Origin: Paulinella micropora
Taxonomy: Eukaryota; Cercozoa; Imbricatea; Euglyphida
Assembly: GCA_009731375.1 (NCBI GenBank)
Contig: BJOX01000282.1
Span: forward strand, 162,397-185,191
Direction of reading: 5' to 3'
DNA length: 22,795 nucleotides
In this document: one piece after another, positions 1-9,521 of the stretch
Numbering within the stretch: the first letter of the stretch is position 1
Layout of the letters: each line of letters opens with the position of its first letter
Translations under genes and position numbers: made by a program
The notes under the pieces: model-generated
The model's input: the letters and a program-made list of their open reading frames with translations, nothing else
Database searches by the model: none
Told to the model about the DNA's origin: nothing

Positions 1-27
1 CTCTCTCTCTCTCTTTCTCTCTCCCTC

Positions 28-64
<37 letters not shown>

Positions 65-65
65 G

Positions 66-98
<33 letters not shown>

Positions 99-163
99 CA
101 CACGCGCACGCGCGCGCGCTCGTACACACATAACAACAACAACAACAACATCAAGAACAAGCC
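1..163. repeat. (CT)n then (CA)n microsatellite
   Basis: A CT tract to ~64, a CA/CG tract to ~130, then a short (AAC)n. No exon seen. It is the intron, or upstream sequence, before exon 1. Confidence 0.9.
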
Positions 164-200
164 ATACACATGAACTGACACCTTGCTGCATGCATAGCAG

Positions 201-254
201 GAGAAGCAGCACTCGGAGACCAACGATAGCACCGGGCAAAAAACAAACACACAG
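201..254 (+). CDS. Exon 1 (candidate) of the PH/coiled-coil gene
   Basis: First exon of the chain inside the window; the gene must start further upstream. An AG (CATAGCAG) precedes it and CACAG|GTGTGT follows it. The 54 nt are a whole number of codons and read EKQHSETNDSTGQKTNTQ, a polar, probably disordered stretch just before the PH domain. It ends in phase 0, which is what exon 2 needs. The donor GT is the first unit of a (GT)n tract. No truncated copies are seen nearby, unlike most other exons. The acceptor has a poor pyrimidine tract and the sequence has no family signature, so this exon is less certain than exons 2-11. Confidence 0.5.
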
Positions 255-272
255 GTGTGTGTGTGTGTGTCT

Positions 273-312
<40 letters not shown>

Positions 313-324
313 CTATATATCTAT

Positions 325-373
<49 letters not shown>

Positions 374-508
374 CTGTCTGTACATATATACATGCATACA
401 TACATACATACATACATACATGTGTGTGTGTGTGTGTTGGCAGACAAAGCGAGTACCCGAGGGGTATAAGAGAACAAAACATACATACATACACACACAC
501 ACATACAT

Positions 509-543
<35 letters not shown>

Positions 544-877
544 TATATATGTATATATGTATATATATACATATACATACATACATACATACATATATAT
601 ACATATATATATATTATATATATATACACAAACACACACACACAGACACACACACATATATATACATACATACATAGATACATACATACATACATGTGTG
701 TGTGTGTGTGTGTTGGCAGACAAGCGAGTACCCGAGAGGTATAAGAGAACAAAACATACATACATACACACATACATACACACATACACATACATACATA
801 CATACGTACATACATACATACATACATATATACATACACATACATACATACATACATACATTTATACATACATATAC

Positions 878-941
<64 letters not shown>

Positions 942-945
942 TCAG
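255..945 (+). pseudogene. GT/CT/AT/TACA repeats with two truncated exon 2 copies
   Basis: Intron between exons 1 and 2. Apart from the truncated exon 2 copies at 444-480 and 720-755 it is dinucleotide and (TACA)n repeat. Both copies begin with GGCAG|ACAA and are cut off at the same place, AACAAAAC, where (ATAC)n begins. Confidence 0.8.
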
Positions 946-1005
946 ACAAAGCGAGTACCCGAGGGTTATAAAGGAACACTGTGGAAAAAGGCAACACACG
1001 GCATG
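946..1005 (+). CDS. Exon 2: start of PH domain (first beta strand)
   Basis: Sixty nt in phase 0 between GTCAG and GCATG|GTTCAC. They read TKRVPEGYKGTLWKKATHGM. The GYKGTLWKK segment is the usual opening strand of a PH domain (small or aromatic residue, then G-x-L-x-K-K). Residues 19-38 of the assembled fragment. Two upstream copies, at 444-480 and 720-755, share the acceptor and the first ~36 nt and then run into (TACA)n. The first keeps the frame with synonymous GGG and AAG; the second has a one-base loss. Downstream fragments of the 3' part lie at 1541-1573 and weakly at 1651-1676. The donor GTTCAC is weak, so the exact 3' end is the least certain point. Confidence 0.72.
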
Positions 1006-1018
1006 GTTCACCATTATG

Positions 1019-1064
<46 letters not shown>

Positions 1065-1086
1065 CATCTATCTATCTATCTATCTA
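1006..1086 (+). repeat. (TATC)n
   Basis: Starts right after the exon 2 donor; 15 or more near-perfect tetranucleotide units. Confidence 0.9.
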
Positions 1087-1523
1087 TCCGGTGGGGATGC
1101 AGAGGGCCAGCTGCGCAGTGCTCCGGCCTAAAACCAAACCCCCTATAATTACGATTTTGTGTCCGCCTTTAATCGCGCGCAGCGCAAGGGCTAAACAGGC
1201 AACCAACTCCTGACCAGGGCCGTGATGCAAAGGGTTGATGAAGTCGGGGTTGTAGAAGGTAACTCACAACGAGCGTGAACTCCTGAAACCTCGGCTTGCA
1301 GGCGCATCATCTCCTTATGGCACACGCCCCTGGGGGAGTGTTCTAGTGTTGTTCTGTATAGTTCAAAAGGGCTCGGCTACCTTTCGGCTTGAACTGGACA
1401 CAGACACCAACCACAGCGAGACAGTGGTTGGTGTGCAGCTTGGCAGGTGCTGAAAGTTCTTGTCCGGGGGTAGTATTGGAGGCAATGGCTTTTCAAGCTA
1501 CGCCACGCCCATAGATTAAACAT
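1087..1523 (+). mobile_element. Retroposon-like repeat R1
   Basis: About 440 bases of complex sequence between two (TATC)n tracts. Its end, ATGCCCATAGATTAAACA-like (here ACGCCCATAGATTAAACA), recurs at 15308-15329, again directly followed by (TATC)n, as a 5'-truncated copy would. It contains an ACCAACCAC...GTGGTTGGT hairpin at 1406-1431. No ORF of note. It splits the donor-side copies of exon 2 from exon 2. Confidence 0.5.
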
Positions 1524-1740
1524 ATCTATCTATCTATATATGGAAAAAGGCAACACATGGCATAGCTCACGCCTTTGTCTATCTATCTATCTATCTATCT
1601 ATCTCTACATCTATCTATCTATCTCTACATCTATCTATCTATCTTATCTAGGGTAAAGGGAACACATGGGAGAATCCTTCTACTAAGATGAATATATATA
1701 TATATATGTATGTAATATATATATATATATATGGAGAGAG

Positions 1741-1817
<77 letters not shown>

Positions 1818-1872
1818 TGTAGGGAGGTCGCTATATAGGTTGGTAGATAAGCTTACATCAATATACATATAT

Positions 1873-1938
<66 letters not shown>

Positions 1939-2193
1939 ATGTATATCTTTATCTGTATCTACATATATGTATATCTGTCATCTATATCTATATCTACACA
2001 GGGAGCGGGTAGGTGATTAGTATGTATATATATATGTATATATATCTTTATCTTTATCTACATATACGTATATGTTTTTTCTTGTCTGGACGCCACAAGA
2101 CGAAAAACAAGATTATATTACCTTGCATTCTTTTATGGTATTTTTGTTCAATGCTTGTTTAACTGAGTGCGGTTTGCTTCGTCAGACAACATG

Positions 2194-2225
<32 letters not shown>

Positions 2226-2253
2226 CCTATCTATCTACCTGTCTATCTACCTG

Positions 2254-2292
<39 letters not shown>
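1524..2292 (+). pseudogene. TATC/GATA/AT/GT repeats with exon 2 and exon 3 scraps
   Basis: Donor-side pieces of exon 2 at 1541-1573 (WKKATHG frame retained) and 1651-1676. A (GATA)n tract at 1742-1816; AT and GT tracts to ~2065. An old exon 3 copy is split in two: its start at 2002-2021 and a VWTPQDEKQDY-like middle at 2075-2120. (TATC)n at 2193-2292. Confidence 0.65.
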
Positions 2293-2604
2293 CCCTTTCT
2301 CGCTTGTTGAGCCCGGAATAAAACCCACAGTCTCTGTCGGTTTATACTAGACTGTCGACAGTCTCGAAACTCCATCTGCTTACTGGGTCCTCTGTAATGG
2401 AGGTGGGAGCTCGTTCTGCAAGGGGCGCTTATGGAACGAGTCCTGGCCCCGCCTGGTACTAGGGAGATTCGGTATCGCCTGTATCAGTCCCTTCCGTGCA
2501 AACATCACGGCTTAGCTGGGCATCGGATTAATACTTTACCCACAGACCTCCTTGGTTGACGAAATCAGAAGCTCCTTTTTTCTGACATTAGTCGATATCT
2601 CATC
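2293..2604 (+). mobile_element. Retroposon-like repeat R2, copy 1
   Basis: About 310 bases starting CCCTTTCTCGCTTG and ending GTCGATATCTCATC, followed by (TATC)n. It is related, in inverted orientation, to 4925-5470 and 5471-5621, with scattered differences. Same 3' end and same kind of tail suggest a 5'-truncated retroposon. No convincing ORF. Confidence 0.6.
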
Positions 2605-2607
2605 TAC

Positions 2608-2672
<65 letters not shown>

Positions 2673-2727
2673 CATCTATCCATCTATCTATCTATCTATC
2701 TACCTATCTATCTATCTATCTACCTAC

Positions 2728-2781
<54 letters not shown>

Positions 2782-2826
2782 CTGTATCTACATCTTCACA
2801 GGGAGCGGGTCGGTGGTTAGCTCGTT

Positions 2827-2905
<79 letters not shown>

Positions 2906-2958
2906 GTATCTGTCTATCTACATCTTCACAGGGAGCGGGTCGGGGGTTAGCTCGTTTC

Positions 2959-3021
<63 letters not shown>

Positions 3022-3096
3022 CCTATCTATCTACCTATCTACCTACCTATCTATCTATCTATCTATCTATCTCTATCTGTATCTACATCTTGACAG
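2605..3096 (+). pseudogene. (TATC)n with two acceptor-side copies of exon 3
   Basis: Copies at 2802-2830 and 2932-2960 begin TTCACAG|GGAGCGGGTCGG and stop at CTCGTTTC, where (TATC)n resumes. Otherwise nearly pure tetranucleotide repeat. Confidence 0.8.
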
Positions 3097-3171
3097 GGAG
3101 CAGGTCGATGGTTAGCTCGTTTCTATGTTTGGACGCCCCAAGACAAGACGCTGACGTATTGGAAAGATCAG
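3097..3171 (+). CDS. Exon 3: PH domain strands 1-3
   Basis: Seventy-five nt, phase 0 at both ends, between TTGACAG and GATCAG|GTAGAC. The peptide is [12 protein letters not shown] followed by TPQDKTLTYWKDQ. This is the PH-domain pattern of an R/K-W-x-x-R-[FY]-[FVY] strand, a short turn and an L-x-Y-[WY]-K strand. Together with exon 2 it makes the beta1-beta2 phosphoinositide-binding loop. R46 of the W-x-x-R-F motif is present, but the basic residue usually found two positions before it is Leu, so lipid binding is uncertain. Upstream copies (2002-2021, 2802-2830, 2932-2960) carry only the first ~20-30 nt. Downstream copies (3297-3335, 3452-3490, 4047-4085) carry only the last ~39 nt with the donor. 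Only this copy has both halves. Confidence 0.85.
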
Positions 3172-3370
3172 GTAGACAACGATGATGATGAATATGGTGA
3201 TGATGGTGATGGTCATGATGGTGGTGGTGATGATGATGATGATGGTGATGGTGATGATGATGATGATGACGATGATGACGATGATGACGATGACGAACGC
3301 CACAAGACAAGACGCTGACGTACTGGAAAGATCAGGTACACAACGATGATGATGAATATGGTGATGATGG

Positions 3371-3409
<39 letters not shown>

Positions 3410-3499
3410 CGACGATGATGGTGATGATGATGATGATGATGATGATGACCAACGCCACGAGACAAGACTCTGACGTATTGGAGAGATCAGGTACACACG

Positions 3500-3564
<65 letters not shown>

Positions 3565-3774
3565 GGTGGTGGTGGTGGTAGTAGTAGTAGTAGTTGTAGT
3601 AGTAGTAGTAGTAGTAAGAATGATGACGATGATGACGATGATGATAATGATGATAATGATGATGACGATGATAATGATAATGATAATGATGATGATGACG
3701 ATGACGATGACGATGATGATGAGGACGACGATGATGATGATGATGATGATGATGACGACGATGACGATGATGAC

Positions 3775-3812
<38 letters not shown>

Positions 3813-3882
3813 CGATGATGATGATGATGATGATAATGATGATGATGACGATGATGACGATGATGACGATGATGATGATGAC

Positions 3883-3927
<45 letters not shown>

Positions 3928-4094
3928 AATGATGACGATGATGATAATGATGATGATGATGATGATGATGATGATAATGATGATGACGATGACGATGATG
4001 ATGATGATGATGATGACGATGACGATGATGATGATGATGATGATGGACGCAACAAGACAAAACGCTCAACTGTTTGAAAGATCTGGTAACATGA

Positions 4095-4169
<75 letters not shown>

Positions 4170-4189
4170 TATTATTATTACTATTACTA

Positions 4190-4227
<38 letters not shown>

Positions 4228-4300
4228 TAATTAATTAATTAATCAATTAATTTATTTATTTATTCATTTATTTATTTATTTATTTATTATTTATTTCTAG
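3172..4300 (+). pseudogene. GAT/GTA/ATT repeats with three donor-side copies of exon 3
   Basis: Copies at 3297-3335, 3452-3490 and 4047-4085 encode TPQDKTLTYWKDQ, TPRDKTLTYWRDQ and a diverged TQQDKTLNCLKDL, each ending in a GT donor. Spacers are (GAT)n, (GTA)n at 3501-3615, then (GAT)n to 4046. (ATT)n, (ATTA)n and (ATTT)n fill 4094-4290. Confidence 0.8.
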
Positions 4301-4322
4301 GCGGCCTGTGAGGGGTCCAAGC

Positions 4323-4355
<33 letters not shown>

Positions 4356-4529
4356 GGGAGTACATAGGCCATCGGTCCTTTCCATGGGCTGATTGGTATA
4401 AAGCTCCTAGAGTAATGTTCTATGCCGTCACTTCCTTTATTCCACCGATTGGTGTGGAGACTTTCCTTATGGAATGGAGGACTGGATGCACATGGCCTTT
4501 TGGCTCAGCAATTGGCAGGAGATACACTA
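4356..4529 (+). mobile_element. Possible retroposon R3
   Basis: About 175 bases of complex sequence between (ATT)n tracts, ending GATACACT followed by ATTATT. A loosely similar segment at 15714-15763 (GGTCC...GCTCCTAGATAA...CACACT) is followed by (ATCT)n. The similarity is weak. It separates two partial copies of exon 4. Confidence 0.35.
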
Positions 4530-4615
4530 TTATTATTATTATTATTATCATCGTCATCATCATCATAATTTCTAGGTGGCATATGAGAAAGACGAGGAGT
4601 CCAAGGGTGGTTTTG

Positions 4616-4649
<34 letters not shown>

Positions 4650-4673
4650 CATCATCATCATCATCATTTCTAG

Positions 4674-4729
4674 GCGGCATATGAGAAAGGTGAGGCGTCC
4701 AAGGGTGGTTTTTCAGCAAAGGAGTTTAG
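4674..4729 (+). CDS. Exon 4: PH domain middle segment
   Basis: Fifty-six nt between TTTCTAG and TTTAG|GTAAGT, a near-perfect donor. It starts in phase 0 and ends two bases into a codon. The peptide is AAYEKGEASKGGFSAKEF, followed by an Arg completed by exon 5. A Gly/Lys-rich turn and short strand belong at this place in a PH domain. Partial acceptor-side copies lie at 4301-4322 and 4576-4614; the latter reads VAYEKDEESKGGF in the same frame. A donor-side copy with a small deletion lies at 4865-4893. The 4301-4614 interval also holds an inserted retroposon. Confidence 0.8.
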
Positions 4730-4734
4730 GTAAG

Positions 4735-4779
<45 letters not shown>

Positions 4780-4788
4780 TGATAGATT

Positions 4789-4862
<74 letters not shown>

Positions 4863-4924
4863 AGAGAAGTCCAAGGGCGGCAAAGGAATTTAGGTAGGTT
4901 GATAGATTGATAGATTGATAGATA
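4730..4924 (+). repeat. (GATA)n with a donor-side exon 4 copy
   Basis: GATA repeats at 4736-4862 and 4905-4924 flank the piece at 4865-4893, which ends ATTTAG|GTAGGT like exon 4. The GATA orientation is opposite to most of the window and matches the minus-strand R2 tail. Confidence 0.75.
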
Positions 4925-5470
4925 GATGAAATATCGACTAATGTCAGAAAAAAGGAGCTTCTGATTTCGTCAACCAGGAAGTCTGTGGGTAAAGTATTAA
5001 CCCGATGCCCAGCTAAGCCGTGATGTTTGCACGGAAGGGACTGATACAGGCAATACCAAAGCTCCCTAGTACCAGGCGGGGCCAGGGCTCGTTCCATAAA
5101 GCGCCCCTTGCAGAACGAGCTCCCACCTCCATTACAGAGGGCCCAGTAAGCAGATGGAGTTTCGAGACTGTTCGACAGTCTAGTATAAACCGACAGAGCA
5201 CTGTGGGTTTTATTCCGGGCTCAACAAGCGAGAAAGGGCACCCTGAGGGAACAGGATTGTGCTTCCCGTCGCTATTTCGGCATGTGACTTATAGGCGTAT
5301 GGCTAGGCACACATAAGGCACCCCACCACGGGCCCAGCACACCCACACCATCCCCTAATTCTCTGTCTGTCGACAGATGGCACCCATTTCAAAAAATCAA
5401 GCCCAAGAGAGGGTCAGTGACACCTCAAGTGGCCTTGGTTCATTCCGTAGAGTAAGTGATAAGATCAACT
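4925..5470 (-). mobile_element. Repeat R2, copy 2 (longest)
   Basis: Minus-strand copy, about 545 bases, extending ~235 bases further in the 5' direction than copy 1. Its 3' end (low coordinates) reads GATATTTCATC on the minus strand and runs into a GATA-type tract, which is (TATC)n on that strand. ORFs crossing it do not agree between copies. It lies in the intron between exons 4 and 5. Confidence 0.6.
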
Positions 5471-5621
5471 GATGAAATATCGACTAATGTCAGAAAAAAG
5501 GAGCTTCTGATTTCGTCAACCAGGAAGTCTGTGGGTAAAGTATTAACCCGATGCCCAGCTAAGCCGTGATGTTTGCACGGAAGGGACTGATACAGGCAAT
5601 ACCAAAGCTCCCTAGTACCAG
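5471..5621 (-). mobile_element. Repeat R2, copy 3 (exact 151-bp duplicate)
   Basis: By eye this is base-for-base identical to 4925-5075 and directly abuts the 5' end of copy 2. It breaks off at CTAGTACCAG and passes into (GATA)n. It is either a very recent duplication or an assembly artefact. Confidence 0.6.
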
Positions 5622-5719
5622 AGATAGATAGATAGATAGATAGATACATAGATACATAGATACATAGATACATAGATACATAGATAGATTAGATAGATAG
5701 ATGGATGCATGCATGCATG

Positions 5720-5770
<51 letters not shown>

Positions 5771-5888
5771 GGATGGATAGATAGATAGATATGGATAGAT
5801 AGATAGATGGATGGATGGATAGATGGATACATAGATAGAAGAAGAAGAAGAAGAAGAACCAGAAGAAGAACCAGAAGAAGAACCAGAA

Positions 5889-5923
<35 letters not shown>

Positions 5924-5959
5924 AGAAGAAGAAGAAGAAGAAGAAGGAGAAGAAGAAGA
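5622..5959 (+). repeat. (GATA)n and (AAG)n
   Basis: GATA/GATG-type repeats to ~5838, then AAG with AACCAG interruptions. Nothing genic seen before the exon 5 acceptor. Confidence 0.85.
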
Positions 5960-5985
5960 CATTTTGTGTATTGTTGTGTGGATAG

Positions 5986-6023
5986 GTCTTGCTTTCTGTG
6001 TCCGGCAGAAGCGAATGGACAAG
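5986..6023 (+). CDS. Exon 5: PH domain short linking exon
   Basis: A 38-nt exon between TGGATAG and GGACAAG|GTAGTT. One base completes the Arg from exon 4, twelve codons read SCFLCPAEANGQ, and one base is left for a Gly shared with exon 6. It fits both neighbouring phases exactly. It fills the gap between the middle strand and the FAIAMHA strand of the PH domain. No partial copies are visible. It lies between an (AAG)n tract and a long (ATT)n tract. Its small size makes phase agreement the main support. Confidence 0.7.
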
Positions 6024-6066
6024 GTAGTTGTAACAACATTATTGCCATGATAATGTGCATTAGCAT

Positions 6067-6115
<49 letters not shown>

Positions 6116-6222
6116 TATTATTATTATTATTATTATCATTATTATCATTATTATTATTAGTATTACTAGTAGTGGTAGTAGTAGTATCATTGTTGTTGTT
6201 GTTGTTGTTGTGACTAGTGGAG

Positions 6223-6289
<67 letters not shown>

Positions 6290-6325
6290 CAGTAGTAGTA
6301 GCAGTAGCAGTAGTAGTAGTAGTAA

Positions 6326-6382
<57 letters not shown>

Positions 6383-6391
6383 CAGTAGTAA

Positions 6392-6436
<45 letters not shown>

Positions 6437-6562
6437 AAGCAGTAGAAGCAGTAGTAGTAGTAGTAGTACCACTACCACTACCACTACTACTACTACTACT
6501 ACTACTATTATTATTATTATTATTTATTATTATTTATTATTATTATTGTTATTATATTATTA

Positions 6563-6608
<46 letters not shown>

Positions 6609-6631
6609 GTTATTGTTATTGTTATTGTTAC

Positions 6632-6664
<33 letters not shown>

Positions 6665-6705
6665 CCTTATCATTATTGTTATTATTATTATCTTCATTAT
6701 TGTAG
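6024..6705 (+). repeat. (ATT)n and (GTA)n
   Basis: Intron after exon 5. ATT repeats from 6068, a (GTA)n block at 6220-6470 with AGC variants, then (ATT)n again to the first exon 6 copy. The long Ser- or Val-runs read from it are repeat translation. Confidence 0.9.
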
Positions 6706-6742
6706 GCAAGTTTGATTGCTATGCATGCGCGCGTGCTGGAGC

Positions 6743-6798
<56 letters not shown>

Positions 6799-6881
6799 GT
6801 GTAGGCAAGTTTGCCATTGCTATGCATGCGCGCGTGCTGGAGCTTATTATTATTATTATTATCACTATTATTATTATTATT

Positions 6882-7147
6882 GGACACCGTGATAGCCCAG
6901 TGGTCAAGTTCTACCATCTGGGCCCTGTCGCCAGTTCGATTCCCGTCGGTGCCACCATTTTTTTCATTGAACATACCGATCCGTCTGGACCAGTATTTTC
7001 ATTGAACATACCGGCCCGTCTGGAAGTGTTGGAACTGCCCTTGCGGGGGTGTCATTAGAGCTTATCGTCAATTCTTCGTACTCCCCTCACGGGTGAGACG
7101 ATGGAGGCGCATGTGCAGAAATGCATCAGCCATTGACAGAGAAGCAC

Positions 7148-7148
<1 letters not shown>
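6882..7148 (+). mobile_element. tRNA-derived SINE, copy 1
   Basis: The first ~75 bases resemble a tRNA: a Pol III A box TAGCCCAGTGG at 6893-6903, a B box GTTCGATTCC at 6934-6943, and a tRNA-like 3' end GGTGCCACCA including CCA. An unrelated body of ~190 bases follows, ending GAGAAGCACT, then an (ATT)n tail. A 41-bp segment (TTTTCATTGAACATACCG...) is tandemly duplicated at ~6960-7025; copy 2 has it once. The presence of CCA points to origin from a mature tRNA. The parent tRNA species is unclear. It lies in the intron between exons 5 and 6. Confidence 0.8.
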
Positions 7149-7214
<66 letters not shown>

Positions 7215-7259
7215 GTGTAGGCAAGTTTAAATTTGCTATGCATGCGCGCGTGCTGGAGC

Positions 7260-7330
<71 letters not shown>

Positions 7331-7407
7331 GTTATCATTACTATTATTGTATTGTAGGCAAGTTTGCAATTGCTATGCATGCGCGCGTGCTGGAGCTTAT
7401 TATCATT

Positions 7408-7442
<35 letters not shown>

Positions 7443-7510
7443 TATTGTTATTATTATTGTTATTATTGTAGGCAAGTTTTCGATTGCTATGCATGCACGC
7501 GTGCTGGAGC

Positions 7511-7542
<32 letters not shown>

Positions 7543-7625
7543 GTTATTATCATTGTAGGCAAGTTTGCGATTGCTATGCATGCACGCGTGCTGGAGCTTG
7601 TTATTATTAATATTATTATTATTAC

Positions 7626-7689
<64 letters not shown>

Positions 7690-7691
<2 letters not shown>

Positions 7692-7740
7692 GGAGGCACA
7701 TGTCCAGGATCTGGATCTGATGCTATAGTCTGAGGAAGCC
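7690..7740 (+). mobile_element. 51-bp 3' end of a retroposon with (ATT)n tail
   Basis: Exact copy, in the other orientation, of 22573-22623. It starts at ATGGAGGCACATG directly after an (ATT)n tract and ends TGAGGAAGCC followed by TATTATGATTATT. A short, sharply truncated 5' end and a simple-repeat tail are typical of 5'-truncated non-LTR retroposons. It lies between the sixth partial copy of exon 6 and exon 6 itself. Confidence 0.5.
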
Positions 7741-7747
7741 TATTATG

Positions 7748-7789
<42 letters not shown>

Positions 7790-7793
7790 GTAG

Positions 7794-7845
7794 GCAAGTT
7801 TGCGATTGCTATGCATGCACGCGTGCTGGAGCTCAAGTGTGCCAG
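7794..7845 (+). CDS. Exon 6: PH domain late strands
   Basis: Fifty-two nt between TATTGTAG and GCCAG|GTCACA. Two bases finish a Gly, 16 codons read KFAIAMHARVLELKCA, and AG is left to form a Ser with exon 7. F-x-I-x-x-x-x-R-x-L-x-L is the penultimate strand pair of PH domains. Six upstream copies (6706-6743, 6805-6845, 7221-7261, 7358-7398, 7472-7511, 7559-7599) contain the acceptor and about 40 nt, then turn into (ATT)n at GAGCTT. Only the last copy continues through CTCAAGTGTGCCAG to a donor. The GTCACA donor is not strong. Confidence 0.85.
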
Positions 7846-7851
7846 GTCACA

Positions 7852-7887
<36 letters not shown>

Positions 7888-7888
7888 A

Positions 7889-7932
<44 letters not shown>

Positions 7933-7937
7933 CTTGG

Positions 7938-7981
<44 letters not shown>

Positions 7982-8007
7982 TTGGTTGGTTGGTTGGCTG
8001 GTTGCTT

Positions 8008-8087
<80 letters not shown>

Positions 8088-8132
8088 CACACATACGCAC
8101 ATACATACATACATACATGCATACATGCATAC
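7846..8132 (+). repeat. (GATT)n, (GATA)n and (CATA)n
   Basis: GATT/GGTT repeats from the exon 6 donor to ~8006, GATA to ~8086, then CATA. Nothing else seen. Confidence 0.9.
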
Positions 8133-8895
8133 AGTAATTACTTATTCGTGGTTGAGTGATACTGAAATAAGCAATTTCTTTATTCGTGTTTGATTGATAG
8201 TGAAATTAGCAATTTTTTCGTTCATGTTTGATTGATAGTGATATAAGCAACTTGCTTATTTTGATAGTGATATAGGCAACTTCTTTTCGTGTTTCATTGA
8301 TAGTGAAATAAGCAACTTCTTTATCATTGTTTGATTGATAGTGATATAAAGCGAGTTCTTTATCCTTGTTTGATTGATAGTGATATAAAGCAACTTCTTT
8401 GTCCTTGTTTGATTGATAGTGGTATGAAGCAACTTCTTTATCCTTGTTTGATTGATAGTGATATTAGCAACTTCTTTATCCTTGTTTGATTGATAGTGGT
8501 ATAAAGCAACTTCTTTATCCTTGTTTGATTGATAGTGATATTAGCAACTTCTTTATTCGCGTTTGATGGATAGTGAAATAAGCAACTTTTTCATCCTTGT
8601 TTGATTGATAGTGACTTTAGCAACTTCTTTGTCCTTGTTTGATTGATAGTGGTATAAAGCAACTTCTTTATACTTGTTTGACTGATAGTGGTATAAAGCA
8701 ACTTCTTTATCCTTGTTTGACTGATAGTGGTATAAAGCAACTTCTTTATCCTTGTTTGATTGATGGTGTTATTAGAAACTTCTTTATTCGCGTTTGATTG
8801 ATAGTGAAAAAAACCAACTTGTTTATTCGTGTTTGATTGATAGTGATCTAAGCGAATTCTTTATTCGCATTTGATTGATATTGAGGCCGAGGCTA
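8133..8895 (+). repeat. ~38-40 bp minisatellite, about 20 units
   Basis: Units read roughly TTGTTTGATTGATAGTG, then ATATAAAGCAACTTC, then TTTATCC. Variants alternate GTGGTATAAAG and GTGATATTAG, suggesting higher-order duplication of two-unit blocks. The last unit passes into TTGATATTGAGGCCGAGG, which resembles the TTGATAG|TGAGGCGGAGGCC acceptor region of exon 7. Confidence 0.85.
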
Positions 8896-9521
8896 CTCGT
8901 TCTGGCTATGCGCTCACTAGTGATTGCTTGATTGATTGATTGATTGATTGATTCATTGATTCATTGATTCATTGATTCATTGCTTGATTGTTGATTGTTG
9001 ATTGATTGATTGATTGATTGTTTCATTGATTCATGGATTTATTGATTCATTGATTCATTGATTTATTCATTCGTTCATTGACTGATTGACTGACAGACCG
9101 ACAGACGAATTGATTGATTGATTCATTGATTCATTGATTCATTGATTGATTGATTCATTCATTCATTCATTCATTCATTGATTGATTGATTGATTAACTG
9201 ATTGGTTGCTTGCTTGCTTGCCTGGTTGGTTGTGTTGATAGTGAGGCGGAGGCCAACCACTGGGTGGCTTTGATTGATTGATTCATTCATTAATGAATTC
9301 ATTGATTAAGTGATTGGTTCATTGATTGCTTGGTTGTGTTGGTAGTGAGGCAGTGGGTGGCTTTGATTGATTGATTGATTCATTAATGCATTCATTGATT
9401 AAGTGATTGGTTCATTGATTGCTTGGTTGTGTTGGTAGTGAGTCGGAGGCCAACCGATTGATTCATTAATGGATTCATTGATGAATTGATTCGTTCATTG
9501 ATTGCTTGGTTGTGTTGGTAG
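8896..9521 (+). pseudogene. (GATT)n/(CATT)n with acceptor-side copies of exon 7
   Basis: Copies at 9242-9270, 9346-9363 and 9439-9456 share GTGTTGGTAG or GTGTTGATAG|TGAG and are cut short by (GATT)n. The second has an internal deletion. The rest is GATT/CATT repeat. Confidence 0.8.

Larger units (their letters stand above)
6706..7793 (+). pseudogene. Six acceptor-side copies of exon 6 in (ATT)n
   Basis: Copies at 6706-6743, 6805-6845, 7221-7261, 7358-7398, 7472-7511 and 7559-7599 run from GTAGGCAAG to GGAGCTT. Copies 1-4 have ATGCGCGCG; copies 5-6 and the real exon have ATGCACGCG, so the nearest copies are the most alike. Copy 1 has lost two bases and is frameshifted. The SINE and the 51-bp retroposon end are embedded. 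Confidence 0.85.

Noticed and set aside
3332-4069. His-, Asp- and Met-rich ORFs on both strands
   Set aside because: Trinucleotide (GAT)n reads as a homopolymer in every frame; the only meaningful parts are the exon 3 copies.
5020-5316. 98-codon + strand ORF in R2
   Set aside because: It lies inside a repeat element, runs against its inferred orientation and is not conserved in copy 1.
5612-6484. 290-codon poly-Leu/Ser minus-strand ORF
   Set aside because: Translation of ATT, GTA, AAG and GATA repeats; it crosses exon 5 on the wrong strand.
6882-6957. Functional tRNA gene
   Set aside because: A and B boxes are present, but acceptor-stem pairing is imperfect, CCA is genomically encoded, and the sequence continues into a SINE body and tail.
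6706-7845. CRISPR-like array (about seven ~41-bp repeats with spacers)
   Set aside because: The spacers are all (ATT)n, the repeats encode a PH-domain strand with a splice acceptor, and the context is eukaryotic.
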